A program made the translations under genes and the position numbers. Positions 11,416 through 23,215 of a stretch of 64,000 nt of DNA are shown here, in pieces (positions within the stretch are counted from its first letter, which is position 1; each line of letters opens with the position of its first letter). The stretch comes from Ariolimax columbianus (lineage: Eukaryota; Mollusca; Gastropoda; Stylommatophora; Arionidae), in the NCBI GenBank assembly GCA_036924085.1, contig JAVGWX010000003.1:118056264-118120263 (forward strand). Reading direction: 5' to 3'. A model generated the notes under the pieces. It saw nothing but the letters and a program-made list of their open reading frames with translations. It was not told the origin of the DNA and did not search any database.

Positions 11416-11663
11416 CTCTTTTTGTTGCGTTCGCATTATCGCTCTATTCCACAAGGCGGTGTGCGCTGCACTTTTTATTTTGCGCCTGTCATCCCAATGC
11501 AACCGACTTCGGCATTCATTGTATGTAAGGATTCGCTTCCTCCTGCATTTTCTAAGGATTTGCTTCCCTGTGCTAGCAGCCGGTGTTGTGATTGGGGAGC
11601 TAACCCAGCACCTTCGGATTGTGAGCAGAGCCACTTAACCACTAGACCAACCCGTCCTCAACA
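11416..11663 (-). mobile_element. tS2 tRNA-derived SINE, older copy
   Basis: About 250 bp matching 26382-26651 along its length. On the minus strand the tRNA-like head starts near 11660 with an A-box-like TGGTCTAGTGGTTAAGTGG and a weakened B box (near 11593-11605). The body ends at the CGAACGCAA side near 11420. The flanks CAACCAGTGTTTT (11403-11415) and CAACAAGTGTTTT (11659-11671) look like a 13 bp target-site duplication with one mismatch. Confidence 0.75.
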
Positions 11664-11671
11664 AGTGTTTT

Positions 11672-12185
11672 ATAAATTATGTTAATTTTTAGTTGCAATA
11701 ATAATAATAACAACAGCCAACAATCGCAACCGATTATGACAACAGCAGTCAGACTAGTTGTATTGCTCCTCCCCAATGAGTTCAGAGGTGGCTGTATAAT
11801 CTATTTCTAGCACATAATCTCTTTCCACAAAAGCAGCAGACACTGTCAAGGTTGGTCATGTGGGTGTCAGTTGTTTTGTCTTCTTGCACAGTGTGTTTCG
11901 GAAATCCAAAGTTCCTCAACAATGGAGGCGCATTTGATGGTGATTGTAAGCCATGTCAGTGGGTTCATGAACTTACAGTGACGTTGAAACGTGTCAGAGA
12001 TATTTTATGGGAACATTTGAAACGCTGCTTCAGCATGATCGAATTGCTCACCGAAAAGACGCAAACCATGACCTGATCTAGAATTGGCTGTGCGCAGATC
12101 CTCTTTCAGTTCGTCATACGTTTGTTTGTTTGGGGAGGCGGTTGTCTGGCTATTATCTATAAGCTCTGCATAATATGTACACCGC
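11672..12185. other. No recognised feature
   Basis: Contains a short (AATAAT) run at 11695-11710 and otherwise no repeat or protein similarity that I can support. Confidence 0.35.
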
Positions 12186-13512
12186 AGATTGTTCACCCAG
12201 TGTCCTCCTGTTATTATCCATGCTATTATTTATGTTATAATTCTTGTTATTACTCCAGTTAGGGGGATAGCGAAGCCTAGGCTGGATGTCCCGCTCGTTA
12301 AAGGAAAGTGAAGCGTCTGATATAGCCTCTCCTTTCCAGGTGTAGAGATCGCTGCTGGATTCACTGTTCGGCTCGCCGTTTAGGAGTTTTCATGCCAATG
12401 GTCTCTCCTACATTGTTGTATCTCCAACAGCACCTTCATGAAGAACCTGTTGTTTCTTACAGAGCCTGCTGTGGGGCGCGACCGACTACCCGGCGGTATT
12501 ACTGGGCAAGCAGATTGAGCTCATTAGCCTTGGTTGGCAGCCAATCTAAGAGAAGATAAACTCTGATTCTAAACCCGATTAGACGAAGCTCGTTCGCCTG
12601 TTCAGGCAGTTCGTCTAGAAGAGGAGGAACTTTGATTTTAAACCCACGTCCCAGAGAGTGCTGGCTAGTCTTAGATCGACGAGAGTATCATCGGATGTCT
12701 CGAGTAACTAGCATCTGCGGGCAACGACTCCACTGTCTTGTGGAAACCTCGGGAGAGGGTAGGGCTACGGGAGTAAACCCAGACAGAAAATCCGGAGTGG
12801 TAGCACCTAAGGCGGATAGTTTCAACATTGCGAACTCATTCCGGCAGCTCCTGCAGCTGAGCTGGTGCCAAAATTGTCATGTTCTGCATTCCTTTGGATT
12901 TAACCAGCTAGGCCGAGAGAGGATCCGACAGTTTGGGCAGCCCAGGGTCTCCATATTCATCGCCCAGGCTTGCACCCTGAAAGGCTACACACAGGTTGCC
13001 ACACGCATGGTCTTGAAAAGACTGGGATGCCTATGAACTGAACTCGTTATTATTCATGTTATTACTCCTATTTTTCCTTCTGTTATTAATCCTGTTATTA
13101 CTCTTATTAATAATCATGTTACTATTAAGGTCATTATCCCAACTATTATTCCCTTTAATAACTCATTTTATTATTTCGGTTATTATTCTTGTTAATACTC
13201 CTGTTATTACTCCATTATTATTCAATTTATGTTATTACTACTGTTATTACTCATGTTATTAATCATGTTATTACTCCTGCTATTACTTTTCCTGTTACTC
13301 ATGTTATTACTCTCGTTATAATTCATGCTATTACTTCTGTTATTATTACTATTATTACTCCTGTTACTAATGCTGTTATTTTATCTGCTATTTCTCCTGT
13401 TATAACTCATATTATTATTATTCCTGTTATTACTTATGTTTTTACTCCTGCTACTACTCCTGCTATTACTCCTGATAATACTTTTGATAATACTCATGTA
13501 ACTACATATTAA
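12186..13512. repeat. TTATTACTCCTG-type 12 bp minisatellite, split by an insertion
   Basis: Imperfect units such as CTGTTATTACTCATGTTATT occupy 13043-13512, and a short stretch of the same repeat lies at 12190-12263. The 780 bp between (12264-13040) are unrelated, so the array appears to have been interrupted. Confidence 0.8.
12264..13040. mobile_element. Unidentified ~780 bp insertion inside the 12 bp minisatellite
   Basis: GC-richer than its surroundings and not repeated elsewhere in this window. Its left edge GGGGGATAGCGAAGCC and right edge GCCTATGAACTGAACTC abut satellite units. A 134-codon plus frame (12632-13036) has no recognisable domain. Internal blocks such as CTCGTTCGCCTGTTCAGGCA and AACCCAGACAGAAAATCCGG resemble LINE 5'-UTR-like sequence to me, but I cannot name a family. 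The mobile-element call is an inference from its position in the array. Confidence 0.4.
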
Positions 13513-14080
13513 TATGCCATACACTATATGAAGAGATCTAAACAGAAAAAAGGGAGTGTCCAGGTGAAGAGCGAACTCGAACAAATTGAGTTACACGTAG
13601 TGCGATGTCTGCGAATGTGGGGCCATCCGAGACCGAGCGAATCTGCTTGGTTGTCCCAGAATTCAGGAATTCTGTACAATGGAAGATGTGATGGTGGCAA
13701 ATGGAAGAACATTATTGTTGACAAACGAAGAACATCACTGATGACAAACGAAGAACATTGATGTTGGCAGATTTCTGGTCGAACAATTTGTGAGGAAAGT
13801 AAGTGACCTGTGTTACTGCAGGTCAATCATCATTCTCTGCTACTTCTCTTCAATTTACATTTCAGTTCCTCATTACTCTTTCGCTGTCAATGGTAAAGAC
13901 ATGTGAAGAAAGAACATATGCTTGTCTGAATACTTTTACCATATTCATGAGCTTGTTATTTTATTATTGAGTATATCAGACAGATTGTCAATGCCTGATA
14001 ACAGGATGTCAAGACGGAATACAACACAGTATACTACTACTACATGAGAATTTTATAAATTGAATAGCATATACTTGACG
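13513..14080. other. No recognised feature
   Basis: Contains two short direct repeats (GACAAACGAAGAACAT near 13718 and 13742) and nothing else that I can identify. Confidence 0.35.
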
Positions 14081-14084
14081 ATCT

Positions 14085-14330
14085 GCCTTGAATTGAATGT
14101 ACGTGAAGCGTGTTCTCCTCAGACAAGTGATAGTCTGCCTTCCGTTGATTGTATGTGCTACGTGTTCTCATTGACTTCACATTCTACGTTCCATTGATTG
14201 TATGTGCTACGTGTTCTCAATAACTTCACAGTCTACGTTCCGTTTATTGGATGTGCTACGTGTTCTCATTGACTTCACATTGTACGTTCCATTGATTGTA
14301 TGTGCTTCGTGTTCTCATTCAATCTTATTT
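14085..14330. repeat. 49 bp tandem repeat, ~5 units
   Basis: The unit runs through CTACGTTCCATTGATTGTAT and GTGCTACGTGTTCTCATTGA. TACG landmarks at 14185, 14234 and 14283 are exactly 49 bp apart. Units at the left are more diverged. Confidence 0.9.
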
Positions 14331-15280
14331 TACATGTGCTTTTCCAAACTCTTTTCTCCATCTCGCTCAAACGAACCATAGCGCCATCACTATGTTAATG
14401 TATGCCACGTTTAATAAACATTCACTTATCACATTTTGTACTGCTGCTAAGAAGGTTTCCGTAGCAGTTTATTTTACGTGATGAGACTACTACATCCATA
14501 CACACCTCTCTTTAGACCCCTTTAACGACACGCATGGGGGTACAGTGGAGCTACTCGTTTCTTCCCTCTAAGGAAGCCCTCGACCAACACGGAAAAAGGC
14601 ACCATTCCAACAGCATCAATAGATTGTAAGATGTGTTACGAAGAGGTGAGTGTATTCATTTGACCTTTTCACCAGTAATATACCCATTACCAAGAGCCTT
14701 TACGCCCTTTAGAAATCTTGTACAGAGGAGAACCCTAGGGCCAGCCTTCATATTGCTTACATATCCGGCATCTGAAACGATAAATTGTCGCTCTGCTGAA
14801 ACTTATTTGGATGTCTACACACAAACAGGAAACAGAGGAGTCTATCGGGAATCTGAAGTACACAATTGATACCTATCTTCTGGGTAAAAAAATACAAAAA
14901 GAGCTCTAGTAAATGGGGTTCTATGTCAGACCAGGTCGTTGAGGAGAAAGTGTTAGAAACTTGATTGTAATCATTCTGAGTTTGTAGGTGTGGTACCGAG
15001 TTACCTCGCTCGCTACATAGCCTCCATAGCAAGAAATCACATACATCTTTACAGCTGGGTAGACTGGAGCTTCCAGAAACGGGGGATTGAACCTGATCTC
15101 TTTGCTGTTTGAAATGTGGTGCTGTATAATGTAAAGAGTGATTTGGAGATAAAGACTATCTAATGGCAATGTACTCACTGAAATAGGGGCACAACGTCAA
15201 ATATTGCAAAAGAGTTGGTTGAGTTGGCTGTGTCACAGTATGAGATATGAAAGTCTTCTACGGCAGATACTAGAGGACAA
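14331..15280. other. No recognised feature
   Basis: The only repeat-like motif is CCCTTTAACGACACGCATGG at about 14518, resembling a short block also seen in Rep-L and near 39.5 kb. Confidence 0.35.
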
Positions 15281-15282
15281 TC

Positions 15283-15540
15283 GTAGCGCAGTGGTTAGCG
15301 AGATGACTACGCATCTGACTGGTCCTGGGTTCATTTCCAGTAGCTGTTTTTTTTCAGACCGCAATGGCTCCTGGGTCGACCCAGACTTTAATTGATACCG
15401 GTTCAGTCCGGGAAGTAAAGGCGTGATGCTGACCACATCATCCACTAAGTGCCGTGAGTATATAAATAATGTGGGCCTAACACCATATTGCATATGCTCC
15501 GCACGGAGAGACGGGATCTGTTTTTTTCTTTTTTAAGATT
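15283..15540 (+). mobile_element. tS1 tRNA-derived SINE
   Basis: Starts with a tRNA-like pol III promoter: A box TAGCGCAGTGG at 15284-15294 and a B box GGGTTCATTTCC at 15327-15338 (one change from the consensus GGTTCRANTCC). The body contains GGGTCGACCCAG and CAGTCCGGGAAGTAAAGGCG, a module I know from tRNA-derived SINEs of several animals. It ends near a T-rich tract at 15520-15535. It is not a tRNA gene: there is no anticodon arm pairing or acceptor stem of tRNA length. Confidence 0.8.
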
Positions 15541-16550
15541 CAAAGGATTCTATGCAGGGACATACAATAACGAACTTATGCTAAAACTTATGCTTGAAGA
15601 TAAGGTCAAACGGAGAGACATACTCAGACAACCTTACTACTAGTCTCAGGACTGATCACTAGATGGTAATGACCTTTGCTAAGGCTACCTGAACTGTTTG
15701 AATATCGGTCTTTGATCACGAAGGGATGTGTTCAAATCCATGGAAAGGCATATGTTTTTCTTTCTATTGGAGGTAACATAAACACTGAGTTTGTGTAATG
15801 AATGGAACCTGCAGGAGCATGTGTGTTCGATCAGTCGTCTCGTAAACTCAAGCTTGATCATCTGCAAATTGGCATCTGTGACAGCGACATCAACGCATTG
15901 AGAAAATGTGGCTGTCAACACCCCCTTAGAATATGCTGACAACCAGCACACTTTAGTCTCTAACACTGTATCCCCGACTGCATTGCCGGCTATGAGCTAT
16001 CTTTACCTTCAAGGGGAGAATAAGACCAACAAATAATGACAAATTGACTGTAGTCACTTACCTGCTGCGCGAAGCATAGGTGGTAATTGGCATTAGGGTC
16101 GTGTTTCTGACGCCCACATCTGCCAACTCTTATCTTTGATTAGCTCTCCAATGTGTTAGGAATGTCTAGAGCCCCGTTCTAGTAAACCCCCTTAATAGCT
16201 ATATACACCTGCCCTTTTATTGACCTATTTCTGACGAACTGGTCATGATATAGTTCCAAAGAGACGACGTGAAAATTGGTTTAAACGCTATCGCTGCACT
16301 TGATTCATTTGTTGTGTCAGAAAATCGACATCACCGCACTCTGAGCTAACCCAGTCGTTTCCAATATATACCACCAAAAGGATAGGAGTATTAACACTGG
16401 CGGTTTGCGTAGCTCGCTGTTCGAATACACGCCTTCTCCGTCCTCTCAGACACACTCACTCTACCCCTAAATACAATATAAATTAAAGGAAATTGAGTGA
16501 TCGTCCACTGTCTGCGTTTTAAAAATGTTTTTAATACATTATCATCATCA
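15541..16550. other. No recognised feature
   Basis: Low-copy sequence. A block near 16316-16350 (GACATCACCGCACTCTGAGC) has a partial match at 55484-55510, hinting at a further dispersed repeat. It ends in an ATC triplet run at 16540-16557. Confidence 0.35.
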
Positions 16551-16568
16551 TCATCATACCTGTTCTTT

Positions 16569-18111
16569 ACACCAAAATAAGTCTAAACGGCAAATATCTG
16601 CGGCTAAGCGACAACCCAAACTACTTGGGCGTCACATTTGATCGGCGCATGACATGGAAAAGTCAGATCGAGAGAAACCGAATGAGAGCAAGACAAAGAA
16701 TGGCAATCATGAGGAAACTTGCTGACACAGTCTGGGGAGCAGACGACAGAATATTTAAGAAACTGTACACTGGAAGAGTGAGACCAGTTCTCGAGTATGG
16801 TATTGCGGCATGGGCAACAGCAGCAGAGGCGAACTTTGATAAAATTAGCAAACTTCAAAACTAAGCCACGAGAGTTATAACAGGAAGCATGAAGTCAACG
16901 CCAATTGTAGAATTTGAAAAGATTACAAATCTGCAATCCTTGACCGATAGAAGAGACAGCAGAGCCCAGCAGCAAGCAGAGAAACTCAGAAGACTGACAG
17001 ATCATCCAATGCACCAGAGACTAAATAGATTTGGAAAAGGGAAACTAAAGTGGAGAAACTTTGCAGAAATAGACAAAGCAAAGATGTGCGAAGACCCTAT
17101 ACCACCATAACAACTCCAAAGCCCATCCCTACTATAAGCCAATCCACCTGGAAGCAGCATATCATTCCCGAGGTGGTAGGAAATATACCAGGCATTGGAA
17201 ACAAGAACAACCAGACTGAAAAAGAAAAAAGAGTTATAACACTGAGGTACATAGCGGAAAACTACCCAAGCATGGACTGGACCCATGCATACACCGACAG
17301 TTCTGTAACAAACACAACACAGAATGGAGAGGGAGGGGTATTCCTGAGCCTAACAAATGGTAGAAAAATAACACTGTCAGTGGCAACTGGAAAATTCTCA
17401 AGCATTTTCAGAGTGGAGGCAGAGGTACTGAAGGCTGCAGTAAAAGCAATGCTGACAGGCGAAAGTAATGAAAGCCACATAGTCCTGTTTACAGATGCCC
17501 TGGCTGTGGTCACGGCACTAAAAAGCCAGAAAAATACAGAACTAAATGATTTAAGAGAAGTACTCTGTCAACTATGCCAGCAGTCCGCACCAACAAGAGT
17601 AGTGGTACGGTGGGTTCCATCCCACTGTAACATTCAAGGCAACGAGGAGGCAGACAGACTGGCAAAAGAAGGTGCAAGATTACCACAACCAGATTCTAGT
17701 GTGACCTACGAAGAGTCGAAAATGCTTATTAGGGCCAGATACATGGCCAAATAGGAAACAGAACATATTGGCTACACAAAAAATGATGCCTATTACCAGT
17801 TGAACAGAAGAGAGCAGGTCGTGGTCTTCAGACTCCGCACAGGCCACAACAGACTGGGGTACCATCTATTCAATAAACTGAAGATAGGTGGCACTGACGA
17901 ATGTACCTGTGGTACAGGGAAAATGACCGCTGAACATCTGCTGCAAAATTGCTCGACATACGAAGACCAGAGGAAGCACATGTGGCCATCACCAGTGCCA
18001 ACACTAGACAAGCTCTATGGCAGTGTCGACAGCCTCAGGATGACAGCTGCTTTCTTTGAACAAATTGAAGTTAACGTCTGACATAGCGTACGAAGAAGAA
18101 GAAGAAGAAGA
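16569..18111 (+). mobile_element. L-A LINE, 5'-truncated insertion with target-site duplication
   Basis: A 1.54 kb copy covering the last RT block (YLGVTFDRRMTW at about 16621), the linker, the whole RNase H domain (THAYTDSSV, VLFTDALAVV, WVPSHCNIQGNEEADRLAKE) and the C-terminal Cys/His segment (TDECTCGTGKMTAEHLL), ending in a (GAA)n tail at 18090-18111. The 13 bp ATACCTGTTCTTT flanks it at 16556-16568 and 18112-18124, the hallmark of target-primed reverse transcription. The frame is broken by a stop near 16862, a deletion near 17098 and a Trp-to-stop change near 17752, so it is inactive. Note that RNase H YTDGS has become YTDSS here. Confidence 0.95.
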
Positions 18112-18124
18112 ATACCTGTTCTTT

Positions 18125-18485
18125 GCAGAAGGTCGCTTCCATCACAGCTCGTCTGAAAGAAGTCGATCTCTTGCCACATTTCCAGCCTGCTACAGAGTCA
18201 TGCAAAAGCATTCCTTGATATCATGGTGCCGTCGACTTCTTGATCTGCCTCTGCATCTCTTGCCAGGCAACATACATTCCATTGCCGTTTTCTCAAGGCC
18301 GTCGTGTCTTTTTGTGCCAAAGTATTTCACTTTTTTGTTCTTGGTGGAATTTATGAACCAGTTCTTCTCTATGCCAAACTCTTGTCGAATGTCTACATTC
18401 TTCTTTTTTCGATTAATGCTATTCTGAGAACTTTTCTATAACATTTCGAGTCGGAGGACTCGATTATCTTCCTTGAGGTTTGGCA
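18125..18485. other. No recognised feature
   Basis: Sequence between an L-A insertion and Rep-O. No motif or repeat recognised. Confidence 0.3.
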
Positions 18486-18489
18486 ACTT

Positions 18490-18675
18490 CCCTCAGGGTG
18501 AGATCCTTCCATTGCACTTTGGTTGGGCTGACTTCTGAGAGCGCACAAACTTAGCATAGATACATACAGACGCACACATACATCCAATCACTGGTTTATG
18601 TGTCTTAATATCGCCCAATTGACTCCGTCTGTGGTGGAATAGGCGCCCCTCCGTTAGTAGAAACTAATGAGGCAA
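18490..18675 (-). repeat. Rep-O dispersed repeat, copy 1
   Basis: The reverse complement matches both halves of the tandem pair at 52.27-52.73 kb: TTAGTTTCTACTAACGGAGG, GGCGATATTAAGACACATAA, ACCAGTGATTGGATGTATGT and CCAAAGTGCAATGGAAGGAT. A 35 bp start of the same repeat is at 29571-29606. No coding frame; class unknown. Confidence 0.7.
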
Positions 18676-18729
18676 AGAAACAAAATTATTTAAAAATAAA
18701 ACTGTCCATGTTTCACAGTCGTAAGCCGC

Positions 18730-19545
18730 CACATATTTGTTCTTGTTGGGATTGTGTGATTTGTTGTTGTTGGGATTATATGCTTTGCTGTTGTTGTGTG
18801 ATTTGTTGTTGTTGATTGCGTGATTTGTTGCTGTTAAGATTGTGGGATTTGTTGTTGTTGGGACTGAATGGTTTGTTGTTGTTGGAATTGTGTGATTTGA
18901 TGTTGTTGAGTTTGTGATTTATTGTTGTTGCGTGTGTTTGTGATTTGTTGTTGTTGAGCGTGCGATTTGTTGTTGTTGAGATTGTGTCATTTGTTGTTGT
19001 TGAGTGTGTGATTTGTTGTTGTTGAGTGTGCGATTTATTGTTGTTGAGTCTGCGATTTGTTGTTATTGAGTGTGCGATTTGTTGTTATTGAGTGTGCGAT
19101 TTGTTGTTGTTGAGTGTGCGATTTGTTGTTATTAAGATTGTGGGATTTGTTCTTGTTGAAATTGTGCGATTTGTTCTTGTTGAAATTGTGTGATTTGTTC
19201 TTGTTGAAATTGTGTGATTTGTTCTTGTTGAAATTGTGTGATTTGTTCTTGTTGAAATTGTGTGATTTATTTTTGTTGAAATTGTGGGATTTGTTTTTGT
19301 TGAAATTGTGTGATTTGTTTTTGTTGAAATTATGTGATTTGTTTTTGTTGAAATTGTGTGATTTGTTTTTGTTGAAATTGTGTGATTTGTTTTTGTTGGA
19401 ATTGTGTGATGTGTTGTTGTTTAGATTGTGTGATTTGTTGTTGTTCAGATTGTGTGATGTGTTGTTGTTTAGATTGTGTGATGTGTTGTTGTTTAGATTG
19501 TGTGATGTGTTGTTGTTTAGATTGTGTGATTTGTTGTTGTTGAAT
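18730..19545. repeat. 21-24 bp TTG-rich minisatellite
   Basis: Units of the form GATTTGTTGTTGTTGAGTGTG (21 bp) at the left change to a more homogeneous 24 bp unit TTGAAATTGTGTGATTTGTTCTTG at the right. The 24 bp period keeps a plus frame open for 148 codons (LCDLFLLK repeats), not judged coding. The array ends exactly at the (TTG)n end of the V-element that follows, so it may have grown from that tail. Confidence 0.9.
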
Positions 19546-19935
19546 GTTCACGATGAGTAACTTCTCATTTTTTTGCCCACCTTGAAAAAGGGCGGTAGGT
19601 GGTGGGTTGCAGTAGCTTTCCTCACTTCCCGATCGTGCTGATAAAGGTGTACCCAAGGCCTTCAAACGGTTGCGCAATGCGGGGCTGCAGCTGCGCGGTC
19701 TTCTCTATTACGGGGAAAATGTCGATCCATACCTCATTGGCCAGACTGAAACAATTTGTTTCCAGGGAGAAATACGTGGAGGTCAGTTTGGGCTTGGTGA
19801 GTATGTTTTCCTGACGCTGAGTAACATTATCCGATCAGTATGTTTTTCTGACCCTGACTAACATTATCCGATCAGTATGTTTTCCTGACCCTGACTAACA
19901 TTATCCGATCAGTATGTTTTGCTTGACCTGACTAA
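19540..19935 (-). mobile_element. V-element copy 1
   Basis: Minus-strand copy of a retroposon present six times in the window. It begins at the right with 3-4 units of the ~37 bp VNTR (CCGATCAGTATGTTTTCCTG, ACCCTGACTAACATTA), continues through a ~270 bp body (landmarks GATCGTGCTGATAAAGGTGT and TATTACGGGGAAAATGTCGA on the plus strand) and ends at TTGTTGTTGAATGTTCACGA, i.e. a (CAA)n tail on its own strand. No coding frame. Non-autonomous retroposon by inference. Confidence 0.75.
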
Positions 19936-20130
19936 CATTATTCGATTATAGATTTAGTATACTTGTCATACATATGAATACTATTTATCACATTTATGTT
20001 ACTTTTGTACTATAGCTATTTGTTTTATACCGTAGGGTACCTAACCTTGTTCACGATCCACTTTAGTTACCTGTTACACCTGCTTGGAAATCTGCACTGG
20101 GCCTATTGTACTATCATGTTTTTTTTTCTA

Positions 20131-20345
20131 TACGCACACATGAATACGCACACATGAATACGCACACATTAATACGCACACATGAATACGCACACATGAA
20201 TACGCACACATGAATACCTACACATGGATATGCACACACGAATACGCACACAAGAATACGCACACATGAATACACACACACACACACGAATACGCAAACA
20301 ATAAAACGCACACACGAATACGCATAAAAACACACACGCAGACAC
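20131..20345. repeat. 14 bp minisatellite, unit ACGCACACATGAAT
   Basis: About 15 units with small variants, becoming CA-rich at the right end. Confidence 0.92.
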
Positions 20346-20359
20346 GCGAACTCACATTC

Positions 20360-21430
20360 CCCTCCTCTACTCACTCACATTCCACTCATTCACACTCCTC
20401 TACTCACTCACATTCCACTCCTCTACTCACTCACATTCCACTCATTCACACTCCTCTACTCACTCACATTCCACTACTCTACTCACTCACATTCCACTCA
20501 TTCACACTCCTCTACTCACTCACATTCCCCTCCTCTACTCACTCACATTCCACTCCTCTACTCACTCACATTCCACTCATTCACGCTCCTCTACTCACTC
20601 ACATTCCACTCATTCACGCTTCTCTACTCACTCACATTCCACTCCTCTACTCACTCACATTCCACTCATTCACGCTCCTCTACTCACTCACATTCCACTC
20701 ATTCACGCTCCTCTACTCACTCACATTCCACTCATTCACGCTCCTCTACTCACTCACATTCCCCTCCTCTACTCACTCACATTCCACTCATTCACGCTCC
20801 TCTACTCACTCACATTCCACTCATTCACGCTCCTCTACTCACTCACATTCCACTCCTCTACCCACTCACATTCCACTCATTCACGCTCCTCTACTCACTC
20901 ACATTCCACTTATTCACGCTCCTCTACTCACTCACATTCCGCTCCTCTACCCACTCACATTCCACTCATTCACGCTCCTCTACTCACTCACATTCCACTT
21001 ATTCACGCTCCTCTACTCACTCACATTCCACTTATTCACGCTCCTCTACTCACTCACATTCCACTTATTCACGCTCCTCTACTCACTCACATTCCACTTA
21101 TTCACGCTCCTCTACTCACTCACATTCCACTTATTCACGCTCCTCTACTCACTCACATTCCACTCATTCACGCTCCTCTACTCACTCACATTCCGCTCCT
21201 CTACTCACTTACATCCCACTCCTATTATCCCTCACATTCCACTCCTCTACTTACTCACTTTCTTCTCCTCTACTCACTCCCAGCCCACACCCCTACTCAC
21301 TCTCATTCCTCTCCTCTACTCACTCACATTCCTCTCCTCTACTCACTCACATTCCTCTCCTCTACTCACTCACATTCCTCTCCTCTACTCACTCACATTC
21401 CTCTTCTCTACTCACTCATTCCACTCCTGT
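20360..21430. repeat. 33/23 bp minisatellite, 1.07 kb
   Basis: Two unit forms are mixed: a 33 bp form (ACTCACTCACATTCCACTCA then TTCACGCTCCTCT) and a 23 bp form lacking the ATTCACGCTC segment. The right end (21300-21430) is a purer run of a ~23 bp form. Pyrimidine-rich and without a sustained reading frame. Confidence 0.92.
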
Positions 21431-22260
21431 TCTCACTCGCCTCTGGATGTGACTCTTAACAACACGTAAATCACCGGATGTTAGTTTGACCCTGTATTGT
21501 GACAGACTTAGCTATGGAGAGGTTACGAAACTAACTGGCAGGAATGTTTGATTGCTCGTTCGTACGCCCGTCTGTTAATTGGGACTGCACAGTAGTTTCC
21601 TGTAGGGCTCTCTATACGCATGACAGAGACGAGAATATGACCTCTGACACACTGTTAGCATGCTGTATGAGGCGAAATGCAGCTTGAATTATTCTCTAAA
21701 ATAGGCGACTCCCCAACTCATGGCTTCCCACCCGCAATTCAAAAACGGCAAAATGTATGTTGGGAGTTGAGCATTTATTTGAAAGAAAGTTACATATATC
21801 GTTTTTTTTAAACAGCTCAAGATAAAATAAATAACGACCAAGATGAAATAAAGGAAGATCTAGATACAATAACGAAATCTAGAGATTTCTAGATAAGATT
21901 CCCTTACAGTAGTTTCCAATTTTCCAGATGAGAACCCATTGAAGACAAAGATAATTCACAAAGCCCAAAGCTTTGTCGAGTCACACAAAGCGAAAATAAA
22001 AATATGCAACCATCATATTAATTAAAATATCTAGGTACAGTTCACAGGCTTTCCCACATGGCTGTTGGGCTACCTCCACATGGCTCTTATATTAGTCGTC
22101 CATCAAAACTCTCCGTGTGTCCCCCAAGGTTCGAAGACCGCAAGTTGAGAAGAGGTCTGACATATGAATACAAGAGTGGATAGCTCCCGTGGATACGAAG
22201 AAGATGTTAATTGGGAGTTGTTCACACATGCGGTACAGTTGGTGTGAGTTAGGAGAAAAT
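21431..22260. other. No recognised feature
   Basis: Unique AT-rich sequence with no protein or repeat similarity that I can support. Confidence 0.35.
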
Positions 22261-22264
22261 AAAA

Positions 22265-22380
22265 CCGAGACAGACAAAAAGAGAGAAAAAGAAAGATAAT
22301 GAGAGATGGGGAGGGGGAGGGACAGAGATAGAGAGAGAGAGAGAGAGACAGAGACATAGACAGAGAGAGATGGAGAAAAG
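22265..22380. repeat. Purine-rich GA tract
   Basis: AGAGAGAAAAAGAAAG-type sequence with a pure (GA)n core at 22329-22347. Confidence 0.85.
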
Positions 22381-22737
22381 AGAGCCAAAGAAAGGAACGT
22401 AAAAATAGGTCAGTTAAACAGATGATTTAGCCTAGGGGATAAATACTTCCATACTCTATAGGCTGGTTTAACAGCTCTAGTGAGCCATTTCCATCTTTCA
22501 TGCAATGTATTATCCAGTGCAAAGAGTCATGTATCAGGCATACATTTATATCTCGGTAGACTGGAGCGGGAACTTCATTTAGTACGTAACTGATCAGTAT
22601 TGCAGTGAGAGACTAGACAAGCTAGTAACAATAAATTCACTAGAAAGGTAAATAGTAACATAAGGTACATGAGTAGAGGCAAAGAAACAATGCAATTTTG
22701 TGGAAAAATTACGATTAACATGTATTTAATAAAATAC

Positions 22738-22757
22738 ATGATTATATATATATATAT

Positions 22758-22831
<74 letters not shown>
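22738..22831. repeat. (TA)n microsatellite
   Basis: About 90 bp of TA with one AATAA interruption, abutting the right end of Rep-L copy 2. Confidence 0.95.
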
Positions 22832-22834
<3 letters not shown>

Positions 22835-22837
22835 AAT

Positions 22838-23215
22838 TCTTAGTCGACCTGTACTTCTACAGAGGCGGATGTCCCTGAGCAAATCCTAGTTCTAACATGA
22901 GCTTTACGAAGTCGGGAGGAGAATTTCCCGCTCTGTGGGCTAGACTCGAGAAGCTTATTAATCCACTGCGTTCGGACAAGTGCCTCGGATGGTGGTTATC
23001 CGATGTATGAGTCCATCTTTATAGACTCAAACACTACAACAAAGCAGACACGCAGCCTGTTAGTCGCCAACTATGCTGATCTAATCAAAACACCTAACCC
23101 TGGCCGATGTTATGCCGTGTCACACAATTAGTCGTCTTTTACGACATGCTCTCTGTGTGGCAGTGGTGCTATTCTTAGCTTTGTCATACACACAGACCCC
23201 GGCGGACCACTTAGG
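22838..23215 (-). repeat. Rep-L dispersed repeat, copy 2 (inverted)
   Basis: Reverse complement of the repeat at 600-990; both ends and the internal landmarks agree. Its GTAGAAGTACAGGTCGACTAAGAA end touches the (TA)n tract, and the other end touches a (TG)n run at 23222-23243. Class unknown. Confidence 0.65.

Noticed and set aside
12632..13036. 134-codon plus frame as a host exon
   Set aside because: No recognisable domain, no splice signals in sensible positions, and it lies inside an insertion in a satellite.
15283..15360. A tRNA gene at the tS1 head (also 26.6 and 46.8 kb)
   Set aside because: A and B boxes are present, but no cloverleaf with a paired acceptor stem can be drawn, and the sequence continues into a SINE body.
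20131..21430. CRISPR-like array
   Set aside because: Units are directly adjacent without unique spacers, and the window is eukaryotic.
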